A stretch of 64,000 nucleotides of DNA from Emiliania huxleyi CCMP1516 (GCF_000372725.1 NW_005200506.1:183129-247128); one strand, 5' to 3'; shown: positions 34,355-45,149, counted from the first letter of the stretch. Made by a program: numbers and translations. The notes: generated from the letters alone by a model not told the origin.

Positions 34355-35909
34355 TCACCGCGCCGCCCTGCACGCGGCGGCGCAATGCACAGTCATGTAG
34401 TCCGGGTTCCGCTTGCACTCGCCCGCCTCCGCCCACTGCACGCACGGCAGAGAGTTGTCGGACGCTGGAGTCTCTTCGGCCGCGGCCTCGGAAACGCCAG
34501 GATCGGCAGCAGCACCCGCGCCCGCCGCCTCTACCGCGGCATCCACAGCCTCTGCAGCCTCTGCAGCCTCCGCCTCCGCCCGTGCCGCCTCCGCCCGCGC
34601 CGCCTCCGCTTCAATCGCCTGCGCCGCAACCGCCGCCCGCGCAGCCTCCGCCCGAGCCTCCCTCCGCTCGAGGGAGAGCTCGAGGAGAGGGTCGGCTCCC
34701 TCCGCTTGCGCAAGCTCTGCCCGCGCCGCCTCCGCTCGCGCCGCCTCGAGCGCATGCGACGCCGCGGTCCGCGCCTCCCGCCCCCCGCCCCCCTCCGGCT
34801 CGCCGTCGCGCCGCCACTCCGCCGGCCACTCGTCCGCAGGGTCGCCGCCTACGGGAGAGAGCGGGCAGGGAAGGCTCAGGGGGGAGGCCCCTCCACCCTT
34901 CGCAGGCCCGCCCGGCGTCAGCGTCGCCGCGTGCGCGCGAGGAGGCGCCTCCTGCCCTCAAGCCTGCCCCGCCCAGCACGAGGCCGAGCCCCTGCTTGGC
35001 GACCACGGCGAGGAGCGGCAGCAGCAGCAGCGAGACGAGCACGGCCCCGCTCAGAGAGGAGCCCCTCGCCGCAGGCGCAGCCTCCTCCTCCCCCTCCTCC
35101 TCCCCCTCCCCCTCCGCCTCCGCCTCCGCCTCCTCCGCCTCCTCCGCCTCCTCCGCCTCCGCCTCCGCCTCCGCCTCCCCTCCCGCCGCCTCCGCCTTCG
35201 CTTCCGTCGCCCTCGCTTCCGCAGCCTCCGCCTCCGCCTTTGCCGCCTTTGCCGCCTCCGCCTCCATCTTCGCCTCCGCCTCCGCCTTCGCCTCCGCCTC
35301 CGCCTTTGCCTCGGCCGCCGCCTCCGCCTCCGCCTCCGCCTCCGCCGCCTTCGCCGCCTCCTTCCCCGCCGCGATGCCCGCCCGGACGGCGGCCGACTCC
35401 ACAGCTGCCCCGCTCGCCTCGCCGGCCGCCGCCGCCTTCGCCTCGCTCTCCTCGCTCTCCTCGAGAGCACTTCGCAGCGCTTTGATCTCGCGCACCTTCT
35501 CGACGGCCGCGAGCTTGTCGCCGGCGGCGCGCAGGGCGATCGCCGCCTCCTTGAGAGCGGCCATCTTGGCGCGCGTCCCCTCCGCCCCCAGCTTCGACAC
35601 CTCCTCTCCCGCGCGAGCCGACAGCTCTGGCGTGCCGTCGCGCAGAGGGGCAGCCGCCGCCATCGGCTTGAGCGCGCTGGTGGGGCGGAGGTGAGACCGC
35701 GCGCTCGCGGCCTGCTTGAGCGTCGGCGTTAGCGCCTCGCCCGTCCTCTTCCGCTGCTCGATCAGCTTGTCCACGAGGAGCGGGTCGACAAACTCGGGAC
35801 TGGGCGCCGCCTGCGACTTGCAATCCTCGACGCTCGACTCGCCGGTCCGTATCTTGTTCTTCTGCTCGTCGAGGCGCCGCCGGAGCGTTGCGTCGGTGAT
35901 GTCGCCCAT
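34355..35909 (-). CDS. coiled-coil membrane protein with C-terminal ShKT domain
   Basis: Exon 1 35909-34928 and exon 2 34848-34355 are joined by a 79-nt GC-AG intron whose first bases (GCGACGCTG) resemble the start of exon 2 (GCGGCGACCCTG). The protein starts MGDITDATLRRRLDEQKNK. Then comes a long Ala/Glu coiled coil (KAEAEAKAEAEAKMEAEAAK), a membrane span (GAVLVSLLLLPLLAVVAKQG), a second Ala/Glu coiled coil in exon 2, and a ShKT-type Cys module (CVQWAEAGECKRNPDYMTVH, CAAAC) at the end. ShKT modules normally sit outside the cell or in the ER lumen, often with prolyl hydroxylases, so the coiled coil before the span would be cytosolic. Function unknown. Confidence 0.7.
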
Positions 35910-36354
35910 TGTCGCAGCCGGGCGTCGATATGCGTCGTCACGGAGTGGGGGTCAGATGTGGGCGGTGAGCGCGAGTGACTTTGCACTGAATATGGCTGCC
36001 GCGAGCACCACCAGCACCACCAGGAGCCACCACCAGGCGCACGGAAACCTGCGCGAGGAAGAAACCGCGCGGCCCTGAATGCCCGCTTTTCTTTCTTTTT
36101 TTAATATATAGAAACTGCGAAGAGAGATAGGAAGATGTAGCGAGACACTCGAGGGTGGGCGACGCCTAGCACCACACTTCTCTCCTCAAACCCTGGCGGC
36201 GTGCCGTCCTTTCGTCACCCTTTTTATTTCTTTTTAAGAAGGAAAAAAATCGCCTGGCAAGCCGGCGAGTTGGGACTAGAGAGAGCGCCCCTTGCCTGCA
36301 CCAGGGCGCTCGTTGCTCCTCCGTCTTGTGTCTTCCTGAGACCCACCCTTGCCC
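35910..36354. other. divergent promoter region
   Basis: About 445 bases between two divergent starts (35909 minus, 36355 plus). There is a T-rich stretch with ttaatatata near 36100-36110; no other motif is claimed. Confidence 0.4.
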
Positions 36355-39253
36355 ATGTCGCTCGCGTGGGACAGCCCCTGCACCGACCCGAGCGCGCTCC
36401 ACGACGGGCTCGCGGCGCGGCTCGCGCGGCTCGACGCCCTCCTTGGACGGCTGCGCGGCGATGCGCCTCAGATTTCCGGGCGCGAGCTCTCGCTGGCGAG
36501 ATCGCAGACCAAGCTGTCCGCCCGCCTCCAAGCCCGCATCCAGCGCGAGGCGGCCGCCCCGGTCGTCCCGTCCTCCCCGCGGCTAGATGAGAGCCCCAGC
36601 TCGTTCGCCGCGCTGGACAACCCGGAGCTGCTCGAGCACGCGCTCTCGTTTGTGCAGTCTCCGGGCGCGCTCGCGCGGTGCGGCGAGGTGTGCGCGGGCT
36701 GGTACCTGGCGAGCCGGATGCACTCCCTGTGGGAGAGGCAGCTCCGCGCCTCGGGCAAGCTCGGCCCGTCGCCCGCCGCTCCGATGGTCTTTGAGGACGA
36801 GTACACCCTCTGCGAGACGTTCGGGAGGATCCACGCGCATGGGTGCCGGCCGCTCGACTCGGGCTCGGCGCTCGCGGGCACGATCGATGCGCACGTCGAC
36901 GACCTCGCCGCGTACGATATCACTGCCCGCATCGTCGAGCCGGACGGCGCGCGCGCGCCCCTCGCCGCCGGGACCGGCGCGCTCTCTCTCGCGTCGGGGC
37001 CGGGCGGTGCGTTGTATTCGGGCTCGCACGCGTCGCGAGGCCCGGTGACGATCCGGTGCCTTTGCACCGCCGAGGCGGGCCTCCTTTTTCCTCTCTCTAC
37101 TCCCCTCTGCAAACGAGCCAGCAGCCCTTCCTCGCTGCCCTAGGCGGACCTCCTACGCACGGCACGCACGGCACTCGGCCGCGCCGGCGGCCTGCCCTGC
37201 GCCACCTCGCCGCACCTGCAGCCCGTTTTGCAAACCATCTGCTGCGAGGCGAGACCAGCGGAGATGTAGCCGAGATGTAGCCAAGATAGCACCTGCAGCC
37301 CGCCCTGCAAACCATCTGCTGCGAGGTGACGCCGCTCCAGCTCTGGCCCCAACCCTCACCAACCTCGCACCACGACCCTGACCCTGACCCTGACCCTGAC
37401 CCTGACCCTACCCTCCTTCCGCACCCTGACCCTCCTCCTGCACCCTCACCCCACACCCCTCACCGCTCTCACCCCACACCCCTCACCCCTGACCGCTCTC
37501 ACCCCTCACCGCTCTCACCGCTCACCGCTCTCCCTTCTGCTGCGAGGCGCGGCCGGCGGCCACCGCGAGCGAGCGGGCCGACGGGCGAGTGCACGCCTTC
37601 GTCGTCACGCCCGCCTTCGACGTCTCCCTCGAGCACAGGCCTCGCGCGGCAGCTAGCCTCTTCGGAGCGTTGTTGCTGCAACTCTCTCCTGATCTGCCTC
37701 TCCCTCGAGCCACAGGCTCAAGGGGCCGCCGCTGCCGCCGCTGCAGGCGTGGCGCATCTTTCAGCAGGTCGCGCACGGACTCGCCTCGCTCCACGCCCAG
37801 GGCTTCGCGCACGGCCGCGTCCTCCTCCCGTCCGTCGTCCTCGCGTCTGGGCCGAGGCCCCAGCAGCGCTGCACTGCTGCGCCACCCCCGCCCACCCCCC
37901 GGGCCGGGCTTGGGACGGGAACCCCCCTTTTTTAAGGGTTTTGGGGGCCCTTGATTGGGTCCCCCCCCCGAGGGGGGGTCTTCCCCCCCCTGAAAGGCCG
38001 CCCCTTGCCCCCCCGGGTTGGGGGGAGGAGGGGGCCGGCAACCCGGGGGGGTTTAAAATTTCCAAAGAAAACAAGGAGGGCGAGGCTTCCAAGGGGCGGA
38101 GCCCGAAAAAACCCCCCTTCAGGGGGGGGCTCCCCCCCCCATGGAACGGCTAAGGGGGGGTAGGCCTCTTTGGTTCTGTAAGCCTCAACCAACCCCAGAA
38201 TTTGCAGTTCGGGGGGGGGGGAATTTGGGGAAGCCCCCCCCCCGGCCCACCCCCCCCTTTGTATTCTCCAGGGGGGAGCCCTTTTTGGGGCCCTTTGGCC
38301 CCCCCCCCCCCCCCCCCTCTACCCGAGTAGGCGCACCCCTTCCTCGCGGCAGACGTGGCCGACCTCGGCCGGCTGCTGCTGCGGATGCTCCTCCAGCCCT
38401 TCAAGAGCCGCGCCGCCGCCGCCGCGCAATGGCCGGCCACCCCGCCGCAGCCGAGCGCTTTTGCGCCGCAGCTCCGCCGCCTCATCCTCTCCCTTGTCTC
38501 GCCCACCGCCCGCGCCCGCCCGACCGCGCGCCACGTCTTCGACGCGGCTGGGCGGGTCGACACGGCTGCAGTGGCCGCGCTCACGCCCGGCGGTGCGAGC
38601 AGCGAGGGAGAGCTCGAGGAGAGGGTTGGCTCCCTCTGCTCGTGCTGGCAGCGGGTCGACGCCGCGGCGAGAGGGACGCACGTCGCGCCGTCCGACCTGC
38701 GGCTGCTCCGCCGGTCGCAGCCGCGCTTCTCGCAGCTGTCCCTCGCAGGGTCTGCGTCAGTGACGGACGAGTGGCTCGAGGCGCTCGCGGCGGGCCACGC
38801 GGCCACGCTCCAGCGGCTCGACCTGACCGGCTGCACGGCCCTCTCGAGGAGCCTTCCCACAGCCCCGCCTCCCTCCGCCCCGCCTCCCACGGCCCCGCTA
38901 CCGGCCGCCCCGCCGCTTCGTCGTCGCCCGCCCGCCGCCGCCCACCCCGCCGCGTTCTACGCCGCCCTCAGTTCTTTTGCCGCCGCCCACGGCCATTCGT
39001 TTTCACCCGCCGCGTCTGCCGCTCCGCCCCGCACAGGTCGGAGAGGCCTCTCAAGGCGTTGCGTTCGCTCACGGCGCTGCGCGGGCTGCGGCTGCCCGCC
39101 ATGTTGTGGGAGGAGCGCAGCCTTGCCGAGTGCCTCGCCTCGCTGCCGCACCTCTGCTCGCTCGACGCGGCGAGCTGCGGCGACCTCCACCGCGCGCGCG
39201 AGGCGCTGCACGACCAGTGCAGCATCCTGTGCAACATCCTGCGAGGCAAGTGA
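36355..39253 (+). CDS. F-box / kinase-like (pseudokinase) / LRR protein
   Basis: Exon 1 36355-37074 carries an F-box-like segment (LDNPELLEHALSFVQSPGAL, GWYLASRMHSLWERQL) and the start of a kinase N-lobe (GALYSGSHASRGPVTIRCL, Lys replaced by Arg). Exons 37144-37248, 37547-37638 and 37716 onward give SPHLQPVLQTICCE, HAFVVTPAFDVSLEH and FQQVAHGLASLHAQGFAHGR, where the HRD loop is AHG, so probably catalytically dead. After the damaged stretch 37905-38330 the C-lobe resumes (DLGRLLLRMLLQPF, PTARARPTARHVFDAAG), then LRR-like repeats (SLAGSASVTDEWLEALAAG, SLTALRGLRLPAM) to the stop at 39253. The last junction (about 38851/39037) is unresolved. F-box proteins recruit substrates to SCF ubiquitin ligases. 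Confidence 0.6.
37374..37415 (+). repeat. telomere-like CCCTGA repeat in intron
   Basis: Six or so tandem ccctga units, followed by caccctcacccctcaccgct-type repeats, inside the intron 37249-37546. Confidence 0.8.
37905..38330. other. suspected low-quality or misassembled sequence
   Basis: Runs of C, G, T and A of 5-15 bases follow one another in every direction, unlike the rest of the window, and the kinase-like frame collapses here and resumes just after. This looks like a poor read tail or a badly filled gap. Confidence 0.7.
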
Positions 39254-39454
39254 CATCTACGATCGAGTGAAACCCTCTCTCGTGCATGGTGTCTTCAGAA
39301 TGATGCGTGTCGCGCGCGGTGTGCGCGTTGTATGCTTTCGGGAATTACATGGTTTATTTTTCGCTCAAATGCGCTGACGCAGAAAACGAGATCGACCGTC
39401 TACGGCAAATAGGCGGCAATGTGAAAGATTCGGGAGCGGAAGCACAGTGCGGTG
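39254..39454. other. convergent 3' region
   Basis: Two hundred bases between convergent gene ends; nothing recognised. Confidence 0.3.
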
Positions 39455-39670
39455 TCATGTGTCGGACCGACTCGCGCCGCGATTGCTGCTATCCAGACGC
39501 GCAGCGTCGTGCCCGCTGGCGTCTGCTGTCTTGGCCGTCCACCCGACCGGTGCGGTCTCCGTGTTGTTCTCGAGCCAGAGGCCGACCGAGGCGCCGAGGC
39601 AGCCCATGACTCCAAGCAGCACGCGTTGTCGGCCGGGCAGGTTCTTATAGCGCTCCCAGATCGTGCTCAT
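39455..39670 (-). CDS. small single-span membrane protein
   Basis: 71 codons from the ATG at 39670: MSTIWERYKNLPGRQRVLLG, then VMGCLGASVGLWLENN and a polar tail. A basic N-terminus followed by one hydrophobic span resembles small mitochondrial or ER membrane proteins. The frame extends upstream to 39904, but the added sequence is not protein-like. No family named. Confidence 0.55.
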   Translation of the reverse strand: MSTIWERYKNLPGRQRVLLGVMGCLGASVGLWLENNTETAPVGWTAKTADASGHDAARLDSSNRGASRSDT

Positions 39671-40874
39671 TGATGTGCTGCTTGAACGGCCAAAGCCAAG
39701 CGAAGGGCGGCGAGCTCCCTCCCACAAAAAGTGGGCACGGGAGGAGGGACTGGCAGTACCGGGTTGAGAAAAAGAATTTTCGGGAGCTGGACTGGCGCGC
39801 ACTGAGAAAAAGAACAACGCGCGAGCGGAGCTGTGAAGTGCTGCAGGGCTCACGCGGTCACAGTCCCAGAGTCCGCAAGCGAGAGTGCCAATTGCCAAAG
39901 CCAATCGTTACCTCACGAGGCGAGAGAGGGCTTGCCCAGAACTCACCACTACAGCGGTACAGCTACAGGTAGCGAGGACGATACAGGATCAGGAAGGAGG
40001 ATCTAATCCTACAGTACCGAACTCCTACCACAATCCACAAGTATAAATAGTCCATAGCTGGGGTCCCGTACCACGCGGAATCGACCCTATCCAGTGCTCA
40101 AGTGCTCAATAGCTTACAGACTACACACAGTCGTAGACGAAGAGCAGTCAGAGGAAGAGGCACCCCGGCCGCCGAGGAAAAGGTGGCGGTTCGAGAACGA
40201 TTCGTAGCAATCAATTCGATGAGTCAGGGGGAGGGGGCGAGCAAACAGCATGAAGAGGATGGAGAGCCGGTGACGAAAGCCCAGAAGCAGCGCCTACGCA
40301 AACGAATGGAGGGATCGGCAAGAAAATCGGGGGATCAAAAGTCATACGAGAAAGACCGCAGCAAGAGGCGAAGAGGAGGATGAGTGGTGCGGGAAAATTT
40401 CTGAACGGCCGAGCCTGCAAAGCAGGCCCGGACAACTAAGAAGGTCCCTCGCCCAGTGTTCATAGATCGTAGTGGAACTTAACAATGCTCGTATAACCAT
40501 GATCGATGCGAGGACGCAAGTTCCCCACACCAAACTCGGCCATTCCAACGGCCAGACCGCTCCCTCGCTTAACCTTAAGGCTGATTGGCTAGACGAGTGG
40601 TCTACCTCCAACGGGGCGGTCCCCGGGAACGCGTGGAACCTGCCCACCTCGGTAGGACGGTGGTTTGGCGCCGACGGACCGCCCTCTCCAGTCTCCACCA
40701 CACCCCTGCCCAGGGATCTACAATGCTGTCTTAAGGTCCGACCTGTGGGCTCTGCCTGCGCTCGGCACCGGGCACCGCCTCGGTATACAAAATGCGCCTG
40801 CGGGCGGACCCTTACAGATCACAGATCACTAAAGCCGTACACACACACTACACATCAGGACATCACCCGGGTAC
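39671..40874. other. intergenic with R1 fragment
   Basis: About 1.2 kb. It holds the R1 3' part at 40061-40112. A 93-codon plus frame at 40102-40383 (basic, EDGEPVTKAQKQRLRKRMEG) begins inside the repeat and may be element-derived. No firm gene. Confidence 0.4.
40061..40112 (+). repeat. dispersed repeat R1, 3' part
   Basis: ggggtcccgtaccacgcgga then atcgaccctatccagtgctc aagtgctcaa, matching 31263-31312. Confidence 0.85.
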
Positions 40875-41556
40875 TCACACGCGCCCCCTAGCACGCACCC
40901 GATACGAGTCCTCCAGCGCCGCAATGGTATCGCCAATCACGTCCATGAGAAAGAGCCAGAACCTCGCATCGACCAGCGGTGCTTGGTACTCCACATAGAT
41001 CACTTCTGCGATGAACGGCATCTGAGCTTTTCCTACCCTGCGAAGGAACTCATGGTAGTTGAACACATGGAACGCCTGCGTGCCGGGACTAATGAGCGGC
41101 TGCGCAATGAGCGGCGGACCCTCCGGGAAGCCGCAAGCAAATCGCTCAAAGAAGCGGTCAATTTGGAACTCATGTCCCTCAGCGCGAAGCTCAAGATCTT
41201 CGTCAAGAGACCACATGTAGCGCGCGCGTGATTCCATCGCCAAGCGCTTAACATTACATGTACTGCAGATACTGCTTAGGATGAAACCGATGTTCGAGGG
41301 GCGTTGGATCCACGACATGCAGCACGTGGCCGCTCTCCGCCTGAGCGTCCGCCCACGATGAGGATTGGTGGTCGAAGGACACAAGAAGAAAGCTGACTGG
41401 AACGCCTGATCGAGCGGACCATGCGGTGAGCGCAGCGGCGTTTGCGACCCATCGAAAGCGCGTCCTGTTTGCAGAGGAGACCACTGAGGTCACGAGCAGG
41501 GAGTGGAGAACGGATTGCAGATTGCAACATTCATCAGTCGTGTCCAGGCGCATCAC
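40875..41556 (-). pseudogene. frameshifted glycosyltransferase-like (DUF707-like) relic
   Basis: The 5' frame (from about 41556: RTRFRWVANAAALTAWSARS, VSFLLVSFDHQSSSWADAQA, HPKQYLQ) stops at 41254, and the protein sense continues one frame over in the part ending at 40875 (VKRLAMESRARYMWSLDEDL, GPPLIAQPLISPGTQAF, YVEYQAPLVDARFWLF). The DED motif after an aromatic strand and the late VExQxP-like segment recall the DUF707 group. The gap is too short for an intron, so this is a one-base frameshift: a real lesion or a sequencing error. Dispersed repeats flank it on both sides. Confidence 0.5.
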
Positions 41557-42279
41557 GTTTGATCGACACTTGCCTGAGGCCGCCCAATCCGCGAGCAGAT
41601 CGAACAGGGACGGGAGGGATTGTGGCGCCGCCGGCGCCCCGACCGACGCGCGCCGCGCGGTATGTGACCCTTTTCCCGCGCCGCCGCGTGATCAGAGCTC
41701 CGAAGCAGGCTGTTTTACATTGGTAATTCTTGTCAAACTTTTTTCTGACATGTCTTTTAGAATTTAAACAAAACAACTCCTTTTAGAATTTTACACTCCT
41801 TTTAGAACTGCTTCTAGAATCGGACGCACGATCCTACCACGTGGACCACCCGAGCACAAGCACAAGCAAGCAAGCACAAGTGTAGAGGGATTGGCAATGG
41901 AGGCTCCATCCACGACGGCGGGCTTGAGCACTTGAGCACTGGATAGGGTCGGTTCCGCATGGTACGGGACCCCTCGATCGTCTCGCCCACCCTCACTGGT
42001 GTGTTCATTGGGGGGGGTCATAACAAACACGGTACAGGATCGAGGTGCACGCTGCCAAAGCAGTGTCGTCCCCCCTCTCCCCGGCGGGCTCACGTGATGA
42101 CGAGGGGTGCGCTCCGGAGGCCGGCTCCGTGCGCACCCACATGCCTTCGCAGGAGAGGAGCAGAGCCTCGGCGCCGCCAGCGGGCGCTGCGTCGGCCTCG
42201 GCGCTTTATTTTTTTCGTCGTGGATTCGAACAACAAAGTCGCGGACTAACAGACACAGACTGGCGCCCTCCTCGTTCCG
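41557..42279. other. intergenic with R1 copy
   Basis: Contains repeat R1 inverted (41925-42085); no gene supported. Confidence 0.4.
41925..42085 (-). repeat. dispersed repeat R1, inverted copy
   Basis: The reverse complement of 31150-31312 with a few changes: ttgagcacttgagcactgga, ggtacgggacccctcgatcg, gtgttcattgg, cataacaaacacggtacagg. Confidence 0.88.
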
Positions 42280-42655
42280 GCCGGGTTGGGAAGAGGCACG
42301 AGGAGGGCGGCGACCTCAACCGACTATGGAGGTCCCGTCGCCAGACGACGCAGGGCAGACGACGGGGAGGCAGAGCAGACGCGCAGGGCGAGACGAGAGA
42401 GGGAGCAGGACGTCGCGGAGATCAGCAGGAGGATGTACGAAAAGATTAAGAGTAGCAGGGACCCGAGGGACCATGTGGAAGACGCGGCTAGTGCTAGTCG
42501 TAGTCCCCCCCGCCCGTCGGGAGGACGACCCCGGCTAGTGTCGCCGACCACACCCACAAAAGAACCCTGCACATAAAGATCGCACGGGCGGGGACCTCTG
42601 TTCCTTTTTACCCATCTCCTAGTAGAGGTGTCCGTTTTTATTTATTTATTTATTT
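42280..42655 (+). mobile_element. LINE 3' end, copy 2 (heavily 5'-truncated)
   Basis: Same family as 21108-23035 but in plus orientation. The coding end (STDYGGPVARRRRADDGEAE, DVAEISRRMYEKIKSSRD) and the 3' UTR ending gtagaggtgtccgtttttat plus a (TTTA)n tail match copy 1. Only about 375 bases remain. Confidence 0.88.
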
Positions 42656-42913
42656 GGCACACTAGAAAAAAGAAATTGGAATTCGACCCGCTCTACGCCG
42701 TCGCCGTATACTGCGCTGGTTCGATCACACACATATACATAGACAACACACGGCTCATAGCACGCATCATGCGAGTACGGAACAAATGGGTCGCTCTCGA
42801 ACGCCTTAGCGGCTTCTACCGCACTACAGTTGTACCGGGGGACAGAGCAACGCGGCCGTGTCTACATAGCGCCCCATCGCAACAACTTTCGGGCTCCCAC
42901 CTGCGAGCGCATC

Positions 42914-44221
42914 TCAGGCGTCGGAGGCGGCGGTGCCGGTGGCGGCGGCAGCTCGGCGCGCCGCCGCCTCCGCGGCCCTCTCTGCCGGCGACGGCTCCCC
43001 CGAGGGCGGCGGCGGCGGCGGCGGCTCCTCCTCCTCGGTCTCCCCGTCCTCCTCAGTGGTGGAGCCGGTCAGGTCGATGGCGTCCCCACCAGCCTCGCCG
43101 GCAGCCGCAGCGCAGCCCGACGTGGTCGCTGCTGGCGCAGTCGCAGACACAGACGCACCTCCACCGCCCGCCGCGCCGCCCGCCGCACCGCCGCCGTAGC
43201 CGAGACTGAGCGCGATGGCTTGCTGCAGCGCCTCTTCCTCCTCCGCCGCCGTCGCCGGCGCCGCCTCCTGCCGTCTCGCCTTCTTCGCTCCCCCAAAGAG
43301 CCGCTCGCCGCCGCCGCCGCCGCCGCTCGCGCCGCCGCCGCCGCTCGCGCCGCAGCCGCCGCTGTTGCTACCGCTGCGCTTGCCGCCCACCCGCGGGCTC
43401 GCCGGCGGCGGCGACGCACTAGCGCCGGGGCCACTTTGCTGCGGTGGTCTGCCGCCTTGCTGCCGGCCTCCCTTTGCCCCGAGCACGAGGCGGGGGGCCG
43501 AGGCGCCGCCTTGCCACAGGGTCGCCTAGTGGGCGACAGGACAGCCACCCATCAGCCGTATCACCGGTCCTCAGGGAGGGTGCGTGCCGGCTGGGCCGAG
43601 CCTCAGGCTCGCCTCGATCCGTCCGACGGCGGCGGCGATGGCATCGACGTCGGGCGGCACGCTGAGCCACCGCTGCGCGCCCGCCGCGTCGAGGTAGAGC
43701 GGGCAGCGCGTCGGGACGCCGTGCAGCGCCTGCGGCTTTGCGCGCTCCGCGAGCAGAGGCACGTTGACGCTGTTGGTCGTCAAAATGACAAAGTGCGAGC
43801 CGCAGTACAGCGCGGCGAGGAAGAAGAGCGGGTGCTCGCCGTCCGGCTTGCGGCAGGTCACGCCCTCGGCAAAGGCGGTCACCGCGACCGCGCATAGGCG
43901 GCCGGCCGCGAGAGCCTCTCGCCACGTCTTGCGCTGCAGCCAGTCGCCTCCGTCCAGCCAGATGTTGTGCGTCGCCAGCCGCTGGATGCCCCAGGTGAGC
44001 GTGCGCACAGCGAGCTCGTCGCCCTGCCTGACGAGGCACGGCCAGCCCTCCACGCCTCGGACGCCTTTTGGGTTGCGCTTCGTCCTCTCCTCGCACGACT
44101 TGGAGCCCACGTGGTACGGCTCGGGGGAAGGAGAGACGCGAGGCAGCGCCTGCACACCCGCGGCGCGTAGCTCGGAGACGATTCGGTCGGCGGCAAAGGC
44201 GATGGCGGCGCGGCCGCACAT
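42914..44221 (-). CDS. SRAP domain (HMCES/YedK-like) protein with UIM-like and SIM-like tail
   Basis: The ATG at 44221 gives MCGRAAIAFA, so Cys2 would be the DNA-crosslinking nucleophile after Met removal, the defining feature of SRAP proteins that shield abasic sites. Further SRAP features: TWREALAAGRLCAVAVTAF with Glu in FAEG, HPLFFLAALY, FVILTTNSVN and the late His in QALHGVPTRCPLYL. Exon 1 ends at about 43592; a 66-nt GC-AG intron leads to exon 2 (43525-42914). That exon is disordered and holds EEEEALQQAIALSLGY, a good ubiquitin-interacting motif, and DAIDLTGSTTEEDGE, a SUMO-interaction-like motif. The start is fixed by the need for Cys at position 2. Confidence 0.75.
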
Positions 44222-45149
44222 ATGTGTATGAGCGTTGGCCCGGCGAGCAGGGTTGGCGGGATGAGCGCCTTCGCGGCTGGAGAGAGGCGTGCTGGAATTC
44301 TCTTGGTTCAAAAATACTGGCGCGCACACACTGGCACAACACAGGTACACCTATAGCACATGCTAATGTCGGTTAGTAGCGGCGTATGCCAGTGCAAAAG
44401 GGGCCACCGCCTGGGTGGATTGGAGCACGCGTGGAGCGCAATGCGTGCAAACTTAGCGCTTAGGAGCGTTATCTTGGAAAGACTTAGATTTAAGAGTACC
44501 CGTTACCAGCGCACTCATGGGCGTCTGATGCTCCGGCGGAGGGTCGGCGGCCCGCCCGAGGGGATTGAGGACGACGAGGACGAGGACGACGAGGACGACG
44601 AGTGAGCGAACGAGGAGGGAGGGACTCGAGGCCGGGACGTTGCGGCCGGCGGCGCAGGAATCGCCGGCGGCACGAGGGGGAAGCGGAAGGGTCAAGGGTG
44701 GACAGGGGTATTGGCGAGGAAGAGGGGATTGGTGGGCGTAATTCGCGTGCGCGGCCGACGCTGTGGTTGAGCCTCGCGTGTGTTGCCGCAATCGCGTTTC
44801 AGGGGGGTGCAACTGCAAGTGCGCCGCGGGTGTGGAGCAGCGCCAGCGGGACGGTTCTGGTGGTGCGCCGCGCGGGACTTGGGGCGAGGTTGGGGAGGGA
44901 GCGGGCTGAGAGCGGTTTCTGCGCAAAAAATACGATGCTCTCTCGTCTCTGAGACTGGGTCTCTGGAAAACTATGCTCGCGTGAACACCACAGGCGGCCG
45001 CATGGACCCATGCATGAACCACGCAACTACCGACGCGGACCGGGGTGTCTCTGTCGGGACCACCAGTCTGTGCGGCTGTCTGAGGGTGTCTGGACGCGCG
45101 GCGCTCCCTCGCCCGCAATGAAAGGAACCGATCCTCCCGTCGATTTCAG
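44222..45149. other. intergenic; R3 fragment
   Basis: About 0.9 kb. It contains the R3 piece actggcacaacacaggtaca near 44331. Plus-strand frames here (for example one ending in a DDEDEDDEDDE run at 44605) lack support. Confidence 0.35.

Noticed and set aside
34124..35732. Proline/serine-rich plus-strand frames
   Set aside because: Antisense of the Ala/Glu coiled-coil gene.
37930..38330. Frames through the homopolymer stretch (for example 37932-38192 minus)
   Set aside because: Sequence there is not credible.
41240..41275. An intron joining the two frames of the DUF707-like relic
   Set aside because: The distance is too short and no donor/acceptor pair fits; a frameshift is simpler.
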